A DNA stretch of 64,000 bases, taken from assembly GCF_000331305.1 (NCBI RefSeq), contig NZ_KB217481.1:1-64000 (forward strand). Direction: 5' to 3'. Below are positions 1-8,981 of this stretch, one piece after another. This DNA is from Calothrix sp. PCC 7103. GTDB lineage: Bacteria; Cyanobacteriota; Cyanobacteriia; Cyanobacteriales; Nostocaceae. The first letter of the stretch is position 1; every line of letters starts with the position of its first letter. Below the pieces are notes generated by a model. That model saw only the letters and a list, made by a program, of their open reading frames with translations, made no database searches and had not been told where the DNA came from. A program made the translations under genes and the position numbers.

Positions 1-538
1 ATCTAAATCTATTAACACTGCACAGTAGTTACCCTTTCCTTTTCTTAAAGCTATTTCATCAATTCCCAGCCTTTTTAAATTCTTAGGTTTTGTTAAATTT
101 AGTTTTTCAGATGCATCTTTTTAACATTCTTTCTATCTCTTCTGTTGTGACTATACCTCTTGATGCCACGCTATGTATGTCGTTTTCTAAAACTTCTTGT
201 ATTATTTTGTTTGCAAGGCGATTTGTATAGGTTCTTTTCTTTCTTGCAAACTCAAATTCTTCACTAAACGGTTTTTTACAAATTCTACATTTAAATTGGC
301 GCCGATTTATTTCTAAAAAAATTGGTTTCTCTCCAAAAGGTAAATCTTTAATAATATGACGATGGTTTTGATGTAGTTTATGACTCTCCGTACCACAAGA
401 TGGACATACACTATACAGCTTTATTGGCTCTGTTCGTAAAATTATTCCAATTTCGTTATAAATGCTGTGCGATATAACTTTTACTTCGTCTATATCCAGA
501 ATTTGTGATAAGATTTTTATATCTTTTTTATTAGTCAT
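1..538 (-). pseudogene. ISL3-family transposase, frameshifted and running off the window edge
   Basis: The start is at 538 and the first 143 codons read as an ISL3-type transposase N-terminus: a zinc-binding segment with two Cys pairs (CPSCG near residue 46 and CRICKKPF near residue 84), then a basic HTH-like region. The frame then ends. A one-base change at a run of five A in the coding strand (five T at 118-122) moves the homology into another frame, where LGIDEIALRKGKGNY and then LIDLD are read down to position 1. That is the start of the ISL3 catalytic core with its first acidic residue. The direction of the slip (one extra A) is not the usual -1 programmed shift of IS elements, so decay is the simplest reading. 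The rest of the element lies outside the window. The family call is fairly firm from the DEIALRKG motif. Confidence 0.75.
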
Positions 539-708
539 GACTGTAAATGTACCCTAAAATACAATGAACGTACATACAGTCAATAATAAATAAGACTTAC
601 AAGTCAATCCTATCAAGCATTTTTGTAATATTTTTTACAATAAATTAATAATAGTTGACATCTTTATTTAACAATTTAGCATAACAACTACTGAAGAACC
701 ACTTTTTA

Positions 709-1167
709 TTGCCTCCAGTCATTAAATTTATTTTAGATAAAGAAGGTAAAACACCAAAACAAATAGATGAACTTAAAAAAAGGAGTAATAAATTACTAGA
801 ATTTTTACCAAGACGTATGTATGAAAACTATCTGCTTTTACCCGAAGCAATAGCTCACGTTATTAATTCTCATGACAAAGAGCGAGATACTCCCGTAGAA
901 AAAGTAGAAGTTAGTGAATGGATTGATAAAAAGAAGCAAGTTAGAGAGTATATTAAAAGTGATGTAACAGATAGCGATTGCCTTAATGAAGTAGATGCTT
1001 CTAAACTTTTGAAAGACCTATTTGCAGAATTATCTGAAGCGCGAGTTGAATTTAAAAAGCCTCAGCATCCTTATGAAATAACAAAATGGATAATTGCAAA
1101 TCAACCTGAATATTTATCTGACCTAGCACAATTTTTAAAAAATATACTTGATGGCAGAAATATTTAA
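709..1167 (+). pseudogene. C-terminal remnant of an AAA/OLD-type ATPase-like protein
   Basis: An open frame of 152 codons begins only with a TTG and has no ribosome binding site. In-frame sense codons continue upstream to a TAA at 682, so the true 5' end is missing. The text RRMYENYLLLPEAI, preceded by VIKFILDKE, resembles the C-terminal part of cyanobacterial AAA/OLD-type ATPases, where an [RE]-x-YE-NYLL motif follows the TOPRIM-like region. The ISL3 fragment lies just upstream, which suggests that transposition or rearrangement removed the ATPase domain. The family assignment is tentative. A small independent gene is the alternative, but the absent start signal argues against it. Confidence 0.4.
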
Positions 1168-1290
1168 TCTCTATAAAAAATGACTTGAGTAGTTCTCAAT
1201 CAAGATATCAGGCGCCTTATAGAACGTGACTATATCTGCCAAACTTTCGTCTTAAAAACCAACTTATGCTCAAAAATTTCGTCGGTTTCT

Positions 1291-1446
1291 TTATTTTTTT
1301 TTAGGTTTTGTTTTTGCTACTCTTTTCAGAGAATATTTTAATTCATTTAATTTTATACGAATAGTTTCATTTGTTGGTAGTTCTTTATCGTATCCGCTTA
1401 ATAAATAGGGTATAAAAGTATGGCGCCGTTGTGTGAAGGCGCGCGA
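1291..1446 (-). pseudogene. Short coding remnant, unknown family
   Basis: Read on the minus strand, about 52 codons are open and end at a TAA at 1291-1293. The text contains RRHTFIPYLLSGYDKELP and ends with a Lys-rich tail (TKPKKK). Composition and codon use look coding, but there is no start codon or ribosome binding site, and an in-frame TAG stands just upstream. I do not recognise the family. The rest of the 1168-1562 gap holds two GGCGCC sites and the structured repeat at 1497-1548. Confidence 0.25.
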
Positions 1447-1496
1447 GTAGAGCTAGTGATATTGCCCTATTGCCTCCGAATCTGTTAAATGACATT

Positions 1497-1548
1497 AAAA
1501 TCCTCGCTTATGGTTCTAGACCCTAACAAATTTTGGGTCTAGTTACAA
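1497..1548. repeat. Structured direct repeat, copy 1 (candidate attachment site)
   Basis: This 52-bp stretch matches 20429-20480 in the same orientation at 40 of 52 positions by eye. Both ends are well conserved (CTCGCTTATG on the left, TAGTTACAA on the right). The middle varies but stays palindromic: CTAGACCC pairs with GGGTCTAG here, and CCCAT pairs with ATGGG in the other copy. It lies directly downstream of a tyrosine recombinase gene. Inverted arms around a short core fit an attachment site, although a terminator-like hairpin is also possible. Confidence 0.4.
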
Positions 1549-1562
1549 CACCCCTAGTAATT

Positions 1563-2588
1563 TTACAATTCAGGGCGAAGTATGCTCCCGTTCTGAGACA
1601 CACCCTTAAATTCCTTAATTGCTGCTTTAGAGTCAGCAGCTTTGGTATATCGACGAAAATTTGAAACTGATTTATGCCGCATTAAAGTCATAGCATGGTA
1701 AGGATTGATACCTGCTATTATGAGATTAGTGCCGAAAGTATGGCGGAATTGGTGCGCGTGAAAACTATGCCCAGTCTCCTTTTTTAGCTGATGACAAAGC
1801 TTATTTATAGTATCGTAAGTAATTCTTTCCCCTTTATTGCGCCATGAACATGAGGTAAATAAGGGCGCCTCCGATTTTTCACCGTCCTTGTTAAAACCTG
1901 GCATTTGTCGGCGCCAGTTCAAATAATTTTCAATTAAATCTAAGCACCATTGCTCCAGTGGTACTGTTCCCACCGAACCTGCTTTAGCGACTTTAACATC
2001 TAAACACTCGCCATCATAATCACCAAAATTCAAACTGCAAACCTCGCTTGCTCGTAACCCGTGCAGCAATACTCCTACTATCGCGAGGTTACGTTCTGGG
2101 TAAGTTGTTTCTCCTGCGGCGCCGAAAATATCAGCAACAATTTTTTCGTTAAGATTATTAGCTCCCGGTTCTTTGACTTTAGGTAAATCAACTGCCAAAG
2201 TTGGGTCAGCTTTTACGTATCCTGAGCGAAACATCCAGTTATAAAAATTTTTCAGAGTTCCAAGCACCCGTCGCACCGTAGCTTCTTTCAACGCGCGCTT
2301 ATTCTCTGACTCTCGCTGTAAATATAATTTAAAGTTTGCGATTTGCCTTGGCTCAACCTCCACCCACGAAGTATCACACCACTCAAGGAAATATTTCAAA
2401 TCTTGACGGTACGCTTTCTCGGATTTCGGCGCCAGGTTACGAGCTGCTAAAAATTCGTCAATCCTTAACTCCCTCAAATCCTTAACTTTATTAATGGGTA
2501 CTGGCGCACTGTGATTGATTTGAATAATTACAGGGTCGGGAACCGCTCTAAATCGCGACATTGTTTTTTTGATGAGTACATTTGGCAT
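1563..2588 (-). CDS. Tyrosine recombinase (XerC/D-like integrase), copy 1
   Basis: This 341-residue protein has an N-terminal SAM-like core-binding domain (about residues 40-130, with KAYRQDLKYFLEW) and a C-terminal catalytic domain. The first Arg is in HGLRASE, the His-x-x-Arg box is HQFRHTFG, a conserved His is in LMRHKS, and the nucleophilic Tyr is in FRRYTKA. These residues form the DNA-cleaving site of the lambda-integrase/Xer family. A closely similar protein is encoded at 23608-24591; the two are nearly identical in the catalytic half and differ mainly before residue 40. The structured repeat at 1497-1548 lies just past its 3' end. It probably moves the neighbouring island, but substrate and site are inferred. 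Confidence 0.9.
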   Translation of the reverse strand: MPNVLIKKTMSRFRAVPDPVIIQINHSAPVPINKVKDLRELRIDEFLAARNLAPKSEKAYRQDLKYFLEWCDTSWVEVEPRQIANFKLYLQRESENKRALKEATVRRVLGTLKNFYNWMFRSGYVKADPTLAVDLPKVKEPGANNLNEKIVADIFGAAGETTYPERNLAIVGVLLHGLRASEVCSLNFGDYDGECLDVKVAKAGSVGTVPLEQWCLDLIENYLNWRRQMPGFNKDGEKSEAPLFTSCSWRNKGERITYDTINKLCHQLKKETGHSFHAHQFRHTFGTNLIIAGINPYHAMTLMRHKSVSNFRRYTKAADSKAAIKEFKGVSQNGSILRPEL

Positions 2589-3282
2589 TGTACACGGATA
2601 GCTATAAAATTGTTTCAGCTAAAAAATATCTGTAACCTTAATATAGTAGGTTTGTTTGCTTGTACTTAGGGCGCCTTGGGTAGTTTTGTAATGGTAAATT
2701 AAGAAAAAATTAGGTGTGTTGCTTAACATCAAAGGAAACTTGCTGAGATGTGGGGGGTTTGGAGTAGGTAATGGTGGGCGCCGCAACTGCCCAGTTGAAG
2801 CTCTCAACAACTCTTTTAACACTCCCGTGTCATGGTAGTCCACCTGTTCTGACTAAGAATTTTTTAGTAAACTTGAAAAAGTAGCTACTAAGTAATTCTA
2901 TTAAGTCTGCCCGATAAAATTGTTATTGAAGTTTGCTCTAAAGGCAATGTAAAAATAGACAATTTAGTAGAATGCTGCAAAAATAAACGCGCATAGCCCA
3001 TCGACGTAATCCTTATAGGGGTGGAATTTTGGTCTTAACCCGGTTTTATGTTCGTTTGCTATTCTCGCCCTGCCCTCTGCCTTTTTCGCGCCATTCGACC
3101 ATGTGTTGGTGCCTGTATTGAAATGTTAATTTTAGTTTTTACCACATGAATCGGTTGTGGGCGATAGTGTGACCTTCGACCTCTAGGTAAAGTTTTGTAA
3201 AGATTCACAGCTTTTGCGTAAAAGCCTTATGTGCGGGAAGATACCAGAGTAGAGATTCCCTCATGTGTAACCAGAAGTACTG
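2589..3282. other. Non-coding stretch upstream of the sigma-like gene
   Basis: I see no convincing gene here. A 74-codon minus-strand frame at 2619-2843 has low-complexity text and no ribosome binding site. The last GGCGCC before the long GGCGCC-poor zone is at about 2778. The 3' half should hold the promoter of the gene at 3283, but I cannot point to a clear box. Confidence 0.4.
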
Positions 3283-3960
3283 ATGAGCAACGATTTTCAC
3301 GAGAGAGACAACGATCTCAACCTGCAACTACAGCAGCTTGTCAAGGAGGTAAAGCAATTTTCGGCTACTGATGATAGCCCAGTCATCAGAGCGAAGCGAC
3401 GAATAGCTTTAAATCGCCTAATTAATGCTATCCAGTTTTCTGGACGATTGAGTAAGCAAACTAAGTGGTTAGGATTGCCTAATTACCCAGATTATTATAA
3501 TGAGGCTTTACAGAAAACTTTGATAGAAATTTGTAATGGAATTGAGCAGTATAATCCACAGTATCCTGTAATGGCATGGGTAAATCAAACTTTTAAGTGG
3601 CGTTTTGATGATTTAATTACTAAAGAGCAGAAAAAAGGATTGACTCAGGTTCCTAAAAATAAAGAAATGTCTCCTATTTTATCTCTAGATAATCTTCACG
3701 AAGAATTAATTATAGATGATGATATATCTGATGAAGAACAACTTAAGCAAATAATAGAAGCTGATACAGAAAATTATTTGACTAATGAAATAATTCAAGG
3801 ACATCCACAAGTTAGTTTAAAAGTGATTCTTATGTTGTTATTAGCAGGAAAAAAGTGGAAAGAAATATCTGAAGAATTAGGTGTTCCGATGACGACAGCT
3901 TCTAGTTTTTATCAGCGTCGGATGCGTAAAATTATAGCATATGTTAAGAAATATATATAG
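3283..3960 (+). CDS. Sigma-70-like protein of a conflict-type operon
   Basis: The 225-residue product resembles an ECF-size sigma factor. A region-2-like helical segment (about 60-120, with YNPQYPVMAWVNQTFKWRFDDLI) matches the part of sigma-70 proteins that binds core polymerase and melts the -10 box. The C-terminal segment (about 180-225, WKEISEELGVP then SSFYQRRMRKI) reads as a region-4 helix-turn-helix. Between them is an acidic linker. The DUF1822 gene follows after 42 bp and the protease gene after another 43 bp, so it heads an operon with them. It may drive expression of the protease/CHAT genes or act as a DNA-binding partner rather than a true sigma factor. Start chosen at the first ATG. 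Confidence 0.6.
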   Translation: MSNDFHERDNDLNLQLQQLVKEVKQFSATDDSPVIRAKRRIALNRLINAIQFSGRLSKQTKWLGLPNYPDYYNEALQKTLIEICNGIEQYNPQYPVMAWVNQTFKWRFDDLITKEQKKGLTQVPKNKEMSPILSLDNLHEELIIDDDISDEEQLKQIIEADTENYLTNEIIQGHPQVSLKVILMLLLAGKKWKEISEELGVPMTTASSFYQRRMRKIIAYVKKYI

Positions 3961-4002
3961 AAGCTTGTTAACCAAGAGGTCAAGTCAAATACAGGAGATT
4001 TT

Positions 4003-4935
4003 ATGAATAGTACTACTGATACTCTTACTTTCACCGTTCCTTTGTCTTTTGAGGCTCATTCGCTTGCTCAAAAATGTCGTCAAGGTATTTCTAACCAAGG
4101 AAAATCTGAACAGGTTTATTTAAATACTTTGGCTGTGTACGCAGTAAATAATTATCTACGTTGTATGGGATTTGAAACTGATTGGGAACAGAGTGATAGC
4201 CATGATAATGTAGCGATTAGAATCATGGATGTGGCTGATTTAACAGTCAAAAATATTGGCAAATTAGAATGTCGTCCTGTTTTAGTAGATGCTGAGATTT
4301 TGCAAATTCCACCAGAGGTTTGGCAAGATAGGGTGGGTTATGTGGCTGTGCAATTAAATCCTGCTTTAAAGTCCGCAACAATTTTAGGTTTTACTCGCGA
4401 TGCTACAGATGAAGTTCCTTTAAGTAAGTTACAATCTTTGTCAGATTTTTTGCTTTATCTGAGTGAGTTGGAAGTAGTAAAATCTCGACAGAAAGAAAAA
4501 TTGCCCAATATTGTGAAAATAGGGCAATGGTTAGAGGGATTAGTTGATAGTGGTTGGGAAAATATTGATAAACTGTTAAAGCCTCAACAATTGGGATTGG
4601 CTTTTAAAAAAGAGATGAGTGTGACACGGGGGCAACCAATAGATTTGGGGATGCAAATTGATAAAATTTCCCTTGCTTTGGTTCTTAAAATTACCTCAGA
4701 ACCTCATAGTGAAGAAATTGATATTTTAATACAAGTTCACCCGATGGGAGAAATTACTTTACCGGAAGGGGTGAAGTTAATTATTAGTGATGAATTTGGG
4801 GAAACTGTTTTGGAAGCTATATCGAGGGATGAGGATAATTGGATTCAAAAAGAATTTAGTGCTGAGTTGGGAGAAAAGTTCAAGATAACTATTGCTTTTG
4901 GTGATTCGATGTTGACTAAAGATTTTGAAGTGTAA
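4003..4935 (+). CDS. DUF1822 family protein
   Basis: The 310-residue protein matches the cyanobacterial DUF1822 family. The N-terminus has FTVPLSFEAHSLAQK followed by VYLNTLAVYAVNNYL, the usual opening. The middle holds the conserved VLVDAEILQIPPEVW and a segment (VGYVAVQLN... ATILGFTRDA) typical of the family. An AGGAG ribosome binding site stands 6-7 bases before the ATG. The molecular function of DUF1822 is not known. In cyanobacteria the family occurs beside small sigma-like proteins and CHAT or TPR proteins, and the same layout is seen here. It is translated just before the protease gene, so a shared role is likely. No membrane segment or catalytic motif is visible. Confidence 0.8.
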   Translation: MNSTTDTLTFTVPLSFEAHSLAQKCRQGISNQGKSEQVYLNTLAVYAVNNYLRCMGFETDWEQSDSHDNVAIRIMDVADLTVKNIGKLECRPVLVDAEILQIPPEVWQDRVGYVAVQLNPALKSATILGFTRDATDEVPLSKLQSLSDFLLYLSELEVVKSRQKEKLPNIVKIGQWLEGLVDSGWENIDKLLKPQQLGLAFKKEMSVTRGQPIDLGMQIDKISLALVLKITSEPHSEEIDILIQVHPMGEITLPEGVKLIISDEFGETVLEAISRDEDNWIQKEFSAELGEKFKITIAFGDSMLTKDFEV

Positions 4936-4978
4936 TTTAATAGCTTTTGATTGAATACAAACCTATTGATAACAGACA

Positions 4979-7900
4979 ATGAACAAAATTATCGCCCTAG
5001 TTTCTACTTTACTACTTTTACCTTATCCAACATTGGCTTTGGAAATTGCTACTAATCCTTCTTCTCAAAAAGCTTCTGAAAGTTCCTATTGTCAACTGGA
5101 AACAGAAAATGGAGACTTGTTGTCAGAAAAGCAGTTACAAAGTCTTGCGAGTAAAATCACAGTTAAAGTTATTGGAGATAATAATGGTGGTTCAGGAACT
5201 TTACTTGGTAAGCAAAGTAATTCCTATTTAGTTCTTACTAATGCTCATGTTGTCAGAGGGGTTAATTCTATTAATCTTAAAACTGCTGATGGAAAAACTT
5301 ATCCAGCAGAAATTGTGAAACAAACAAATTTTGAAAAATCTGATTTGGCTCTGTTGAAATTTCAGAGTCGTTCTAATTATTGCGTCGTTGATGTGATAGG
5401 AGCAGCTCCCAATAAAGATATGCCAGTTTTAGCGGCTGGATTTTCTGGGGAGAAGGGTGAAATGGTATTTCGGACGGGGCAAGTTAAACAAGTTCTTGGA
5501 CAAAGTTTAAAGGATGGTTATCAAATTGGTTATAGCAGCGATATTGAGCAGGGAATGAGCGGTGGACCAATTATTAGCAGTCAGGGAATGATTGTTGGGG
5601 TTAATGGTAGGGGTACTTATCCGATTTTAAATAGTGGTTATGTTTATCAGAATGGCTCCCGTCCCAGTGATGCAGAAATTCAGGAAATGCGGAAGTTGAG
5701 TTGGGGTATTCCTGCTTCTACTTTTTTAGCACAGGTAAATGGGGAAATTCTTACTGCTTATGGTTTACCTTTACCAAAATCACAACCTACCGTACCCACA
5801 ACGCAGTTAACTGGATGGTTAGGAGACTTAGAACAAAAAGCTAAACAATTTACGGTCAGAATTGATAGTAGTGATGGTGGCAACGGTTCAGGGATAATTA
5901 TAGCTAAAAATGGGGATACTTATACAGTATTAACAGCAGCGCACGTTTTTGGTGAAGAAAAAAATATCTACAAAATATGTGGTTACTGTAATTATCAAAT
6001 ACTTGCGCCAGATGGTAAACAATATCCTGTAGAGAAAAGCACAATTAAAACAGAATCGGGCGTTGATTTAGGGGTGGTTAAATTTACCGCGCCTAACCAG
6101 AATTACCAAGTAGCTACTCTAGCAAACTATAACCCCAATGATTTTGATTATATCTTGACTGCTGGCTATCCCGATTTAGAGAATAATTCACCTTGGTGGT
6201 TGACAATGGGGCAGATTTTCGATAAAGAAAGTGGATTAATACAATCTAGACAATCAGATTTTCAAACTGATAGTTCTGGTAAATCACAAACAGCAAGTTC
6301 TTTAACCGGAGGATATGAATTAGTTTACACCAGCATCACTTATGGTGGCATGAGTGGCGGCCCAGTTTTAGATTCTCTAGGACGAGTGATAGGAATTCAT
6401 GGACGTGCAGAAGGAGAACAAGCTTTTGATGAGAAAACCGGAGATATGGGTACTAGTGAAGGAAGAGTACAACTAGGTTATAGTTTAGGTATTCCGGTGA
6501 GTACCTTTTTAGGATTAGTAACAAAATTGGGAGTGCAAGCGCAAAAAGTAGAAACTGATCCTGCACCGCAGTTAAAAGCCGAACAAATTAGGTCTGTTGA
6601 AAAAGCAATATTATCAACAGATATCGACAAAGGAAATGCAAAAGCCAGCCAATGGATAGAAAGGGGAAATCAACTGTGGCGCTTGCGTCGTCATAAAGAA
6701 GCAGTTACAGCATTTGATGAAGCTATCAAGCTGAAACCAGCATTTGTTCATTTAGCTTATTATGGTAAAGGTTTGGCTTTGGGGTGGAGTAGAAAATATC
6801 CAGAAGCAATAGCTGCATTAGAGTCAGCAACCAAACTCAAAGGAGACTTTGTAGATGCTTGGCAAACACTAAGCACAGTTTATCGTTACTTCCAGCAGCC
6901 AGAAAAGGGGTTAGTAGCAATAGATAAAGCAATTCAACTCCAGCCAAACAACCCAAATCTGTACAATGAGAAAAGAGGATTATTAAAGAATTTAAAGCGA
7001 TACGCAGAAGCAGAAGCAGCACTAAATAAAGCAATTGACCTCAATCCCCGCGCTGCGTTTTATATCAATCGGGGTGTTCTTTACCGAGAACAGAAGAAAG
7101 GGGAATTAGCACTTGCTGATTTCAACAAAGTTATTGATATTAATCCTCAAGATGCTGCTGCTTACTACAATCGGGGTCTGATTTATTATGAGCAGAAGCA
7201 ATGGGAATTAGCACTTGCTGATTTCAATGAAGCCATTGATATTAATCCGACTTTTGCTGATGCTTACAACAATCGCGGTTTTCTTTACTTTGAGCAGAAT
7301 AAATGGAATTTAGCACTCGCTGATTACAACAAAGCTATTGATATTAATCCTCAGTTGGCTCAAGCTTACAACAATCGGGGTATTCTTTACAAAGAGCAGA
7401 AGCAATGGGAATTAGCACTAGCTGATTACAACAAAGCCATTGATATTAATCCTCAGTTGGCTCAAGCTTACTACAATCGGGGTATTCTTTACAAAGAGCA
7501 GAAGCAATGGGAATTAGCACTGGCTGATTACACCAAAGCCATTGATATTAATCCTCAGGATGCGACTGCTTACAACAATCGGGGTATTCTTTACTATGAG
7601 CAGAAGCAATGGGAATTAGCACTGGCTGATTACACCAAAGCCATTGATATTAATCCTCAGTTTGCTCAAGCTTACTACAATCGGGGTATTCTTTACAAAG
7701 AGCAGAACAAATGGGATTTAGCACTGGCTGATTACAACAAAGCCATTGATATTAATCCTCAGTTTGCTCAAGCTTACTACAATCGGGGTATTCTTTACAA
7801 AGAGCAGAACAAATGGGATTTAGCACTGGCTGATTATACCAAAGTCATTGATATTAATCCTCAGTTGGCTCAAGCTTACTACAATCGAGGAAATCTTTAC

Positions 7901-8230
7901 CAAGAGCAGAAGAAATGGGATTTAGCACTTGCTGATTTCAACAAAGCCATTGCTATTAATCCTGAGTATGTTAATGCTTACCACAATCGGGGTCTACTTT
8001 ACTATAACCAGAAAAAATGGGATTTAGCCCTAGCTCATTTTAACAAAATTCTTGAAGTTGCTAGCCCAGAGTATCCTGATGGTTATTTCGGTAGAGGAAT
8101 GGTTTATGCACTCATGGGTGAAAAACAAAAAGCTATTCCAGATTTGCAAAGAGCAGCGCAACTTTTTCAATCTCAAGGTAATACTGCTGGTTATGAGCAA
8201 GCAATGAATCTTTTAAAATCATTACAATAG
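4979..8230 (+). CDS. Secreted protein with two trypsin-like domains and a TPR array
   Basis: The 1083-residue product has a signal peptide (residues 1-20) and then two chymotrypsin-fold serine protease domains. The first carries His90 (TNAHVV), Asp122 (SDLALL) and Ser194 (GMSGGP). The second carries His322 (TAAHVF), Asp363 (VDLGVV) and Ser459 (GMSGGP). Both triads look intact. From about residue 555 to the end run some 13-14 TPR units; the central ones (units near 700-1000, with EQKQWELALADYNKAIDINPQ) are nearly identical at DNA level, which indicates recent internal expansion. A periplasmic or exported protease with a protein-binding array is the natural reading. A full paralogue is encoded on the other strand at 14819-17887. 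The gene is third in the sigma/DUF1822 operon. Confidence 0.85.
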   Translation: MNKIIALVSTLLLLPYPTLALEIATNPSSQKASESSYCQLETENGDLLSEKQLQSLASKITVKVIGDNNGGSGTLLGKQSNSYLVLTNAHVVRGVNSINLKTADGKTYPAEIVKQTNFEKSDLALLKFQSRSNYCVVDVIGAAPNKDMPVLAAGFSGEKGEMVFRTGQVKQVLGQSLKDGYQIGYSSDIEQGMSGGPIISSQGMIVGVNGRGTYPILNSGYVYQNGSRPSDAEIQEMRKLSWGIPASTFLAQVNGEILTAYGLPLPKSQPTVPTTQLTGWLGDLEQKAKQFTVRIDSSDGGNGSGIIIAKNGDTYTVLTAAHVFGEEKNIYKICGYCNYQILAPDGKQYPVEKSTIKTESGVDLGVVKFTAPNQNYQVATLANYNPNDFDYILTAGYPDLENNSPWWLTMGQIFDKESGLIQSRQSDFQTDSSGKSQTASSLTGGYELVYTSITYGGMSGGPVLDSLGRVIGIHGRAEGEQAFDEKTGDMGTSEGRVQLGYSLGIPVSTFLGLVTKLGVQAQKVETDPAPQLKAEQIRSVEKAILSTDIDKGNAKASQWIERGNQLWRLRRHKEAVTAFDEAIKLKPAFVHLAYYGKGLALGWSRKYPEAIAALESATKLKGDFVDAWQTLSTVYRYFQQPEKGLVAIDKAIQLQPNNPNLYNEKRGLLKNLKRYAEAEAALNKAIDLNPRAAFYINRGVLYREQKKGELALADFNKVIDINPQDAAAYYNRGLIYYEQKQWELALADFNEAIDINPTFADAYNNRGFLYFEQNKWNLALADYNKAIDINPQLAQAYNNRGILYKEQKQWELALADYNKAIDINPQLAQAYYNRGILYKEQKQWELALADYTKAIDINPQDATAYNNRGILYYEQKQWELALADYTKAIDINPQFAQAYYNRGILYKEQNKWDLALADYNKAIDINPQFAQAYYNRGILYKEQNKWDLALADYTKVIDINPQLAQAYYNRGNLYQEQKKWDLALADFNKAIAINPEYVNAYHNRGLLYYNQKKWDLALAHFNKILEVASPEYPDGYFGRGMVYALMGEKQKAIPDLQRAAQLFQSQGNTAGYEQAMNLLKSLQ

Positions 8231-8447
8231 TTATGAAAAATAACTCAGGTAGAAGCATTATTTCACTGACTACTACCTGAATCGTTTCTCAAAACACTTG
8301 CATATATTTTCCTTTATTCAAAAATAATCAACTTTTGTAATCCTCTCCCCCTCCTGCGTAAAATCACTTAGTCGAGAAAGTAATAGAAATAGAAGCAATC
8401 AAAAAGCTTGCATCACCTCGAATAAAGATTTAACAAGGGGAAGAATT

Positions 8448-8876
8448 ATGTTGAAAAAAATCACTGCATCTGTGTTAACTTCCGTTGGGTTATTAACTCT
8501 TAACGCAAATCCTTCACTAGCAGAAAATACCGTTAATTTTACTAATCATCAAACCCTTTATCCTTCAACTTGTGCTGTCGTGATTGAAGGTGAAAAATAT
8601 GAATGTGATTATGCAGTTATGGGAGCTTTTGATGATGCTAGTGCCAATATTAAATTATGCAGCGAGGACGCTTGTATAATCCTCATGCTTTCTCCTTACC
8701 AACTGACTAATATTGCCAATGGGGAGGAATTTCGAGTCAGACAAATAGCTCTGCAAAAAGGAAATTCAATTATTGCACAATGGGATGTCTCTATGCGCTG
8801 TGATTCTAACGCTACTGGTATGGGATGTGTTGGAGAATCGGATAATGGAGGAGAAATTGCTGTTTATATGGAGTAG
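8448..8876 (+). CDS. Small secreted protein of unknown family
   Basis: The 142-residue protein begins with a clear signal peptide (MLKKITASVLTSVGLLTLNA, cleavage after the following SLA). The mature part is acidic and has six Cys (STCAVV, YECDY, LCSEDAC, MRCDS, MGCVG), which suggests disulfide bonds outside the cytoplasm. An AAGGGGA ribosome binding site precedes the ATG. I do not recognise the family. It lies between the secreted protease-TPR gene and the CHAT gene, so it may be a periplasmic partner or inhibitor of the protease; that is inference from position only. Confidence 0.65.
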   Translation: MLKKITASVLTSVGLLTLNANPSLAENTVNFTNHQTLYPSTCAVVIEGEKYECDYAVMGAFDDASANIKLCSEDACIILMLSPYQLTNIANGEEFRVRQIALQKGNSIIAQWDVSMRCDSNATGMGCVGESDNGGEIAVYME

Positions 8877-8981
8877 GATTTTAGTAAATTTATGTAACAA
8901 ATACACTAATTTGCGTAAAATACTACCAAGTTAGCAGCAATCTAAGTGAAAGTATTTTTCCGGATAGGAGTGGTGACGGCG

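Noticed and set aside
2619-2843. 74-codon minus-strand ORF before the first integrase
   Set aside because: Pro/Leu-rich text without ribosome binding site or family likeness.
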